Assembly (NCBI RefSeq): GCF_024703995.1
Contig: NZ_JAMXQV010000004.1
Span: 434,001-498,000 of the forward strand
Source of the DNA: Amycolatopsis iheyensis
Lineage (GTDB): Bacteria > Actinomycetota > Actinomycetes > Mycobacteriales > Pseudonocardiaceae
Reading direction: 5' to 3'
Length of the DNA stretch: 64,000 bases
Within the stretch, counting starts at the first letter, position 1. Every line of letters starts with the position of its first letter. The notes under the pieces are model-generated. The model ran no database searches. It was not told the origin of the DNA and saw only the letters and a program-made list of their open reading frames with translations. The position numbers and the translations under genes were made by a program. Positions 58,731 to 64,000 of the stretch are shown here, piece by piece.

Positions 58731-60170
58731 CTAGGGAGGAAAGTCCAGCACGCACTCGCCGACGCTGACCTCGGCGGGCCACTCGAGCTTCAGGGCCCCG
58801 TCGACGCGGTCACCGGAGTCGGCGGGCACCGCGTGCGCGGCCAGGCCCATCGCCTTGGCCGCGAGGTGGAAGACCTGCTGCAGAGCTCCGACGTGCAGCA
58901 ACGTCGTCGCGTAGGCCGCCCCGCCGAGCACCCAGGCGATCCGCGGCATCCGCGCCGTCAGGGACAACAGGGCCGACGGGCGCCGGTGGCTGCCCGCGGC
59001 GACCATCGCCATGTCCAGCAGGTTGTCCAGGACCGCGACGTCGTCGTTGATCAGCGTGAGCGTGTGCCACAACGGGTCGTAGTGGTAGATGCCGCGCGCG
59101 AGGTCGGCACACCGGTTGACGCAGACGTAGATCTCCAGCTCGTAGAGGCAGCCGACGCTGAAGTACGGCCGCTGCGAAGCCTGGTGCGACGGCCCGCCGG
59201 CCAGGTGCGCCGGCCCGACCGACCGGACCCGCGCGGCGCGGTACAGGAACTCGCCGAGCTGCCGGGCGGACAGGGCCTGCCCGTGGAACTCCGGGCAGCA
59301 GTGGTCGGTCTCCAGCAACGCGGTCAGCGTCGGGTCGCGGGCTTCGAGCTCCGCCAGGTCCGGCCGGGCCAGCGGGACCGTGGGTCCCGCGCTCACCGGC
59401 TTGACGACCGGTGGCTCGGCGCCGGGGCGCACGGCGCGGGGTTCCGGCGACGCGCCCTTCTGCCAGGTCCGGCTGCGTGCGTGGAACATGAGGTCGTCGC
59501 GCGCCCAGATCGCCGTCTCCGGAGCGTCGTGCTCGGCGAAGCCGCCCTGCGCGTCGCCGAGGAGGGCGACGCCCGCGCCGACGAGGAACTCCACCACGTC
59601 GGAGACCACCGTCGTGGCCAACCCGGTGACCGCCACCAGCTGCTCGACCGTCGTCGCCGAGGCGAGCGAAGAGGCGATCAGCACCGCGGACGGGTCGAAG
59701 AGCGCGACCTTGTAGGACGCTCCCGGCGACTCGGCCATCAGCGCCCCCTGGTCGGCCCGCAGCGCGGTCAACCGGGACAGCCGCACCGACCGCCCGGCCG
59801 GCAACGGGCCGTCGGCGAAGACCGGGAACTGCGCCACGGGAATCGCCGACAGCAGCGGCCCGCGGCCGTCGTTGAGCGCGAGGGAGTGCACCACCGACCC
59901 CGACAGCCGGGTGAGCACCTTGCGCAGGGACAGCCGCCACACGTCGTCGCCGACGGCACCCGAAACCGCCAGGTTCGCCAGCGAAACCGGGCCGAGGACG
60001 AGCCGGCCGAGGGACTCCCGGACCCCGGCCGCCGTGTCCGGGAACTCGTACTCGCCCCACCAGGTGATCGCGACGAGCGACCCGTCTTCGCCGGCCTCGA
60101 TCAACGTGTCTTCGGTCAGCGACCAGAGCCGAACCGTTTCGGCTGTCCCTTCCGGGCTCTCGGCAGTCAA
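58731..60170 (-). CDS. sagB: SagB/ThcOx-type FMN dehydrogenase
   Basis: A 479-residue protein. The N-terminal ~230 residues are a leader/recognition-like region (TITWWGEYEF-type; SLANLAVSGAVGDDVWRLSL), and the C-terminal half is a nitroreductase-fold FMN dehydrogenase that oxidises thiazolines or oxazolines to azoles: LGEFLYRAARVRSV, GGPSHQASQRPYFSVGCLYELEIYV, ARGIYHYDPLWHTL and HVGALQQVFHLAAKAMGL (each shown as a short block). The TTG start has AGGAG six bases upstream. It follows the YcaO gene by 43 bases on the same strand; together they form the heart of an azole-peptide pathway. A conserved Lys/Tyr pair needed in SagB-like enzymes was not mapped. Confidence 0.87.
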   Translation of the reverse strand: MTAESPEGTAETVRLWSLTEDTLIEAGEDGSLVAITWWGEYEFPDTAAGVRESLGRLVLGPVSLANLAVSGAVGDDVWRLSLRKVLTRLSGSVVHSLALNDGRGPLLSAIPVAQFPVFADGPLPAGRSVRLSRLTALRADQGALMAESPGASYKVALFDPSAVLIASSLASATTVEQLVAVTGLATTVVSDVVEFLVGAGVALLGDAQGGFAEHDAPETAIWARDDLMFHARSRTWQKGASPEPRAVRPGAEPPVVKPVSAGPTVPLARPDLAELEARDPTLTALLETDHCCPEFHGQALSARQLGEFLYRAARVRSVGPAHLAGGPSHQASQRPYFSVGCLYELEIYVCVNRCADLARGIYHYDPLWHTLTLINDDVAVLDNLLDMAMVAAGSHRRPSALLSLTARMPRIAWVLGGAAYATTLLHVGALQQVFHLAAKAMGLAAHAVPADSGDRVDGALKLEWPAEVSVGECVLDFPP

Positions 60171-60213
60171 CTGAACTCCTACACGGGAAACGTCGTTCGA
60201 CGCGCGCGCTGTG

Positions 60214-62514
60214 CTAGAGGAACATGGGACACGGGTTGAGCCGCTCGTAGGGCGTGGGCGCGGCGAGCCTGCCGAGGCGCACCGGAACGTCGAACAGCCG
60301 GCCGGGTGCGTACCGGGCCCAGAACGGGCGCAACCCGGGAGCGAGCACCTTGACCACGGGCAGGCCGAGGTCGGGCCGGCTCTGGTCGAGCACGAGCAGC
60401 TCGACGCCCGCGGTGGCGAGGGTGCGGTCGAGCGCCGTGACGTCGTCGCGGACGTCCGCGCGGCGGACGAAGTCGAAGTCGGCCAGCCGCCGCATCCACT
60501 GCCCGGCGGCGGGACGCAGGTACGGCTGGTTGGCCACGGTCGCGTACTCCAGCCAGCGCGCCGCGTCCGGGTCGTCGACGTCGTGCCCCTTCGAGAGGAC
60601 GGCGGGGAGCATCTGGTTCAGCTCGGTCACCGCGCGCCGCAGCGCGGTCCGCGGGTCGAGGTGGGCGCCGAAGCCGAACATGATGTGCTCGTGCGGGCCG
60701 TCGGTCCGGCGGGTCACCGCGACGAACACCGGCACCCCGAGGTCGGACGTCACGTCCAGCACCCACAGCTGCCTGCCGAGCCCGGCGTAGTGCCCGGTCA
60801 TCTCGTCGAGCCAGCTGTCCCCGAAGGAGCCGAGGTCCACCCCGGCCACCGGCGTGCGGTTGTACCACCACAGCGCGACGGCGTCCCGCTCGACCAGCTC
60901 GAGCGTCCCCTGGAGAACGGCGTCCTCGAGGCAGCTGCCGGCCGCCGCGCCGTTGGAGTCCGCGTGCAGCCCCCGCCTGCCGCACGGGGCCGGCACGCCG
61001 TAGTACAGGTAGGCGGTGGGCAGCAGCCGCCGACGACCGGACAGCGACCACACCGGGGTCCAGTCGACCGGCGTCCGGGGGTCGAATCGGTCGCCGACGT
61101 GCTGGAACTGCCCGTGCTCGGCGTTCCAGGCGTCGCGCTCGAGGTACTGGCGCTCGGCGAACAGCATGCAGTCGTTGGGGTGCACCGCCTCGGGGCCGAT
61201 CTCGTCGAGCGACGCCCGGATGCGCAGCTCGTCACCCTGGAAGTTGCCGGAGAAGCGTTCCACGGCCTCGCAGAGCGCACCGACCTCGGCGTCGATCGGG
61301 CCGACGCCCTTGCCGCCGTTCTCACTGCGCAGCCCGGCCTGCATGCCGGCCATCCCGGTCATCCCGCGCGCCACGTTGAACCCGGACCGGTACGCGTTGA
61401 CGAACGGCGGCGCCGCGGGGTCGCGCCGGATCTCCGCGATGATCCCGGTGATCGGGCTGACCAGGTGCCGGTAGCGATCGAGCGTCTGCGCCGGGGTGGC
61501 GGTGCGGTGCCCACCGCCGGTCGAGGTGGTCTTCCGGGCCGGCTCGAGCCGGATCGGCCGCGCGGCCTGCGCGGCCATCAGCGTCGTGTCCCCGCAGCCG
61601 GGGCACTGCGGGCGGCGCCGGAGCTCGTGCAGCTTGCCCTGCAGGTCGAGCGTGTCGAGCACCCACACGCTGTCCTGGCCGCGGTGCCGGTAGCCGGCCA
61701 GCCACTTCCGGACCTCGAGCGCGATCAGGTGCGCCGCCGCGGCGGTCAGCGACGGCAGCGCCACGGCGGGACGGCGGGCGGGGCCTTCGTGGCCGAGCAG
61801 CTCCTGGGCGCAGGCCTCCGCGTGCCGGTGCCCCCACAGGCGGCTGGTCAGGCAGTGCCAGCACGCCGACTCACCGGGCCGCAGCACGGGCCCGATCCAG
61901 ACCTGCGCGGCGAACGGCCGGGCCAGCAGCCACGGCCGGCCGGTGAGCCGGTGCTCGGCGTCGAGGTCCCCCAGCCGCGGGTCGAGGTAGTCGGTGCAGA
62001 GCACGATGTTCAGGTCGGCCGCGTCGGCGCCCGCCTCGGGCGGCAGGACCTCCAGCGCGGCGTCGGCCAGCGCGCGCTCGACCGGGTCCGGGTCGACGTC
62101 GTCGCCGACGGAGATCAGCCGGACGCCGGGGCGGGTGGCGCGCGAGGTGACCGACGCGGCGTCGACGCCACACGCGTCCCAGTAGGCCAGCTCCCGCTCG
62201 TCGACGGCGGGCTCGGGCGCCGGGCGGACGGACACCAGGCCCGCCTTCAGCAGCTGGGTCACGATCGCGGCGACCTCTTCGGGCGCCATGCCGTCGGGCC
62301 GGGCCCGCAGCACCTCGCCCAGCTCCCGGGTGCCGTCCAGCAGGGGCGCGAGCGACTCGATGCGTGCCCCGCGCATCGCGATGACGCCCTGTTCCGAGAA
62401 CAGGTACGCCCCCTTACCGGCGGAAACCTCGGCGCGGAGGTGCCGCTTGAAGGCGAGCACCGGGGCCCCGGCGAGCGACGGGACCCCGACGGGCTGCACA
62501 GCTGACCCGCTCAT
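60214..62514 (-). CDS. YcaO cyclodehydratase fused to leader-binding E1-like domain
   Basis: A 766-residue azoline-forming cyclodehydratase. The N-terminal ~330 residues are the TOMM leader-peptide-binding/E1-like part with zinc Cys pairs CWHC (about residue 215) and CPGCG (about 300). The YcaO domain follows (about 350-766): ATP-site Glu/Arg in GALCEAVERFSGNFQGDE, GSCLEDAVLQGTLELVERDAV and HDVDDPDAARWLEYATV. The protein ends NPCPMFL, matching the Pro-rich C-terminus needed for YcaO activity. The ATG follows GGAG. It is divergent from an HxlR regulator. No precursor or protease gene is adjacent. Confidence 0.92.
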   Translation of the reverse strand: MSGSAVQPVGVPSLAGAPVLAFKRHLRAEVSAGKGAYLFSEQGVIAMRGARIESLAPLLDGTRELGEVLRARPDGMAPEEVAAIVTQLLKAGLVSVRPAPEPAVDERELAYWDACGVDAASVTSRATRPGVRLISVGDDVDPDPVERALADAALEVLPPEAGADAADLNIVLCTDYLDPRLGDLDAEHRLTGRPWLLARPFAAQVWIGPVLRPGESACWHCLTSRLWGHRHAEACAQELLGHEGPARRPAVALPSLTAAAAHLIALEVRKWLAGYRHRGQDSVWVLDTLDLQGKLHELRRRPQCPGCGDTTLMAAQAARPIRLEPARKTTSTGGGHRTATPAQTLDRYRHLVSPITGIIAEIRRDPAAPPFVNAYRSGFNVARGMTGMAGMQAGLRSENGGKGVGPIDAEVGALCEAVERFSGNFQGDELRIRASLDEIGPEAVHPNDCMLFAERQYLERDAWNAEHGQFQHVGDRFDPRTPVDWTPVWSLSGRRRLLPTAYLYYGVPAPCGRRGLHADSNGAAAGSCLEDAVLQGTLELVERDAVALWWYNRTPVAGVDLGSFGDSWLDEMTGHYAGLGRQLWVLDVTSDLGVPVFVAVTRRTDGPHEHIMFGFGAHLDPRTALRRAVTELNQMLPAVLSKGHDVDDPDAARWLEYATVANQPYLRPAAGQWMRRLADFDFVRRADVRDDVTALDRTLATAGVELLVLDQSRPDLGLPVVKVLAPGLRPFWARYAPGRLFDVPVRLGRLAAPTPYERLNPCPMFL

Positions 62515-62762
62515 GGGCACTCCTGATTCCGGTACGCACGATCCGAGAACCCGGATTCTTCCCCCGGGACCCGGCCCGCGACCAGTGCGTCGCGCAGCGA
62601 AGCGGACATGCAAAACACACGAATTTTCGTGGAGAACTCATGTGTGAACGCGTTGTGTCCGGCACTGGTCGCCGCCGCCGGGTGTCGTCACCCTTGACCG
62701 CGAGAGCACAGCGCGGTCGCCCGGGCCGCCCGTACCACCCAGACCCACAGTGAGGATCGAGC
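62515..62762. promoter_or_regulatory. Divergent region, YcaO gene / HxlR gene
   Basis: A 248-base gap between divergent genes that must hold both promoters. AT-richer than the genes around it (CATGCAAAACACACG stretch near 62608). No convincing precursor-peptide frame was found on either strand. The HxlR protein may act here on the azole genes. Confidence 0.5.
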
Positions 62763-63452
62763 ATGACGACGACTCGCACGTACGGACAGTTCTGCGGCTT
62801 GGCGCGCGCCCTCGAGATCGTCGGCGAGCGCTGGTCCATGCTCGTCCTCCGGGACCTGATGCTCGGCCCGAAGCGGTACACGGACCTGCGGCTCGGCCTG
62901 CCGCGGATCCCGGCCGGCATCCTGTCCTCCCGCCTCAACGAGCTCGAGCAGGCCGGGGTGATCCGCCGCCGGGTGCTGCCGCAGCTGGACGCCGGCCTGG
63001 TCTACGAGCTCACCGAGTACGGCAGCGAGCTCGACCACATCCTGCTGGACCTCGGGCTGTGGGGCGCCCGCTCGCTCGGGTACCCGAAGGAAGGCGACGT
63101 CTTCACCGACGACGCCGCCATCCTCGCGCTCTACGCGACGTTCCAGGAGGAGGCCGCGCGGGGCGTGCACGTGACATACGTGCTGCGTCACAGCGAGTCG
63201 CTGATCATCCACGCGATGGTCGACGACGGCGCCCTGAAGGTGAGCGGCGGCGACCACCCGGCCGCCGACCTCGTCATCGAACCGCAGGGTCCCGAGCTGA
63301 TCGACCTGGTCAACGGCACGTTGACCGCGGCCGAGGCGATGGCGACGGGCCGGCTGCGGATCGAAGGCGAGTTCGCGCACCTCGAGCTGTTCACCAAGCT
63401 GTTCCACATCCCGCCGAAGCCGGCCGAGCAGGACGGGCTCGCCCTGCACTGA
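62763..63452 (+). CDS. HxlR-type winged-helix regulator with SCP2-like domain, copy 2
   Basis: A 229-residue paralogue of the 47117 product with the same order: RTYGQFCGLARALEIVGERW, MLGPKRYTDLRLGLPRIP, LTEYGSELDHILLDLGLWG, then an SCP2-like half (IIHAMVDDGALKVSGGDHPA). Start follows GTGAGGATCGAGC. The N-terminal ~100 residues are nearly identical to copy 1, so both may recognise the same DNA; the C-terminal halves differ more, hinting at different ligands. Confidence 0.9.
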   Translation: MTTTRTYGQFCGLARALEIVGERWSMLVLRDLMLGPKRYTDLRLGLPRIPAGILSSRLNELEQAGVIRRRVLPQLDAGLVYELTEYGSELDHILLDLGLWGARSLGYPKEGDVFTDDAAILALYATFQEEAARGVHVTYVLRHSESLIIHAMVDDGALKVSGGDHPAADLVIEPQGPELIDLVNGTLTAAEAMATGRLRIEGEFAHLELFTKLFHIPPKPAEQDGLALH

Positions 63453-63562
63453 CCGCCGGCGGCCGGTCCGCGGAATTGGGCAATCCGGAGGAACGGAACT
63501 CCGGTGCCGGGATCTATGTTCGATGGAGCCGCCCTCCTGGCTCACCGAGAAGGAGCACGCAC

Positions 63563-64000
63563 ATGTCGACCTCCGAGTTCGTTCGGCCGGCCGGCTTCCT
63601 GGGGACGTTGAACGGGAAGTACCACAACCGGGCCCTCACCGTCTTCATGGTGATCGTGATCGGGCACTGGGCCGAGCACATCGTCCAGGCGGTCCAGATC
63701 TACGCGCTCGGCTGGAAGACCGCGGACGCCCGCGGCGTGCTCGGCATGCCGTTCCCGTGGCTGATCTCCCAGGAATGGCTGCACTACGGCTACGCACTGG
63801 TGATGCTGGTGTTCCTCTGGGTCCTGCGGCACGGCTTCGCTGGCCGCTCGCGGCAGTGGTGGAACCTCGCCCTCGGCATCCAGTTCTGGCACCACATCGA
63901 ACACCTGCTGCTGTTCGTCCAGGCGCAGTCCGGCTGGTACCTCGCCGGGCAGAAGGTGCCCACCAGCCTCATCCAGCTGCTCGTGCCGAGGGTGGAGCTG
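63563..64000 (+). CDS. His-rich integral membrane protein (3' end outside window)
   Basis: The frame runs open to the window edge, giving at least 146 residues. It starts MSTSEFVRPAGFLGTLNGKY with AAGGAG upstream of the ATG. At least three transmembrane helices are seen. Histidines sit at helix positions (GHWAEHIVQ, EWLHYGYALV, FWHHIEHLLLF), as in haem- or metal-binding membrane proteins. Family not recognised. It follows the HxlR gene by 110 bases. Confidence 0.7.
   Translation, partial: MSTSEFVRPAGFLGTLNGKYHNRALTVFMVIVIGHWAEHIVQAVQIYALGWKTADARGVLGMPFPWLISQEWLHYGYALVMLVFLWVLRHGFAGRSRQWWNLALGIQFWHHIEHLLLFVQAQSGWYLAGQKVPTSLIQLLVPRVEL

Noticed and set aside
62414..62938. Minus-strand frame in the YcaO/HxlR gap with several Cys residues as azole precursor
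   Set aside because: It overlaps both coding neighbours, has no ribosome site and is Arg-rich throughout, unlike a leader-core peptide.

Overview
The window is very GC-rich DNA (GTG and TTG starts, ATGA/GTGA stop-start overlaps, strong third-position GC) from a filamentous actinomycete. The protein set (SARP and DesK/NarL-type regulators, mycothiol-type DinB-fold enzymes, an epsilon subunit of acyl-CoA carboxylase) suits a Pseudonocardiaceae member such as Amycolatopsis, but genus is inference. No rRNA, tRNA or CRISPR array was seen.

The centre is an enediyne antibiotic locus. On the minus strand, from about 45.7 kb down to 24.8 kb, lie an AraC regulator, two tandem DUF1702 (UnbL-type) genes, unbV, unbU, a cytochrome P450, a small unknown protein, a GMC oxidoreductase, a CxxC AhpD-fold protein, a TIGR03084-type protein, the iterative enediyne polyketide synthase (KS-AT-ACP-KR-DH-PPTase), its hot-dog thioesterase, a flavin reductase, and carboxyltransferase beta and epsilon subunits of an acyl-CoA carboxylase that would supply malonyl-CoA. 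Three SgcJ-type NTF2-fold proteins (22.5-24.2 kb) surround a perfect 20-bp inverted repeat. An epoxide hydrolase of the SgcF kind, cut by the left edge, and several DUF2306 membrane proteins (0-4.6 kb) probably belong to the same locus.

From 8.1 to 17.9 kb on the plus strand runs a tightly coupled operon: a BtrH-like protein with a C-terminal carrier domain, an acyl-AMP ligase, a PLP decarboxylase of the BtrK/DAP-decarboxylase fold, a free carrier protein, two acyl-CoA-dehydrogenase-like flavoenzymes, an amino-acid adenylating enzyme, a dTDP-ketohexose 3,4-isomerase and a glycosyltransferase. It looks like a pathway that loads, decarboxylates and oxidises an amino acid on a carrier protein and decorates a sugar, plausibly a side chain for the enediyne. 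From 19.2 to 22.5 kb sits a small redox operon, split by 121-bp tandem repeats that recreate a stop/start junction three extra times.

The right third (46-64 kb) is rich in regulation: a SARP, two near-duplicate HxlR-type regulators, two AraC regulators, an ECF42-type sigma factor with its DGPF partner, a 784-residue histidine kinase made of two fused kinase modules, a second DesK-type kinase, and two NarL-type response regulators closely related to a third, orphan one at 4.8 kb. A SagB-type dehydrogenase and a YcaO cyclodehydratase (58.7-62.5 kb) form the core of an azol(in)e peptide pathway without an evident precursor. Housekeeping-like genes (yciO-type, DUF899, thiol peroxidase, a PrpE-type synthetase) are interspersed.
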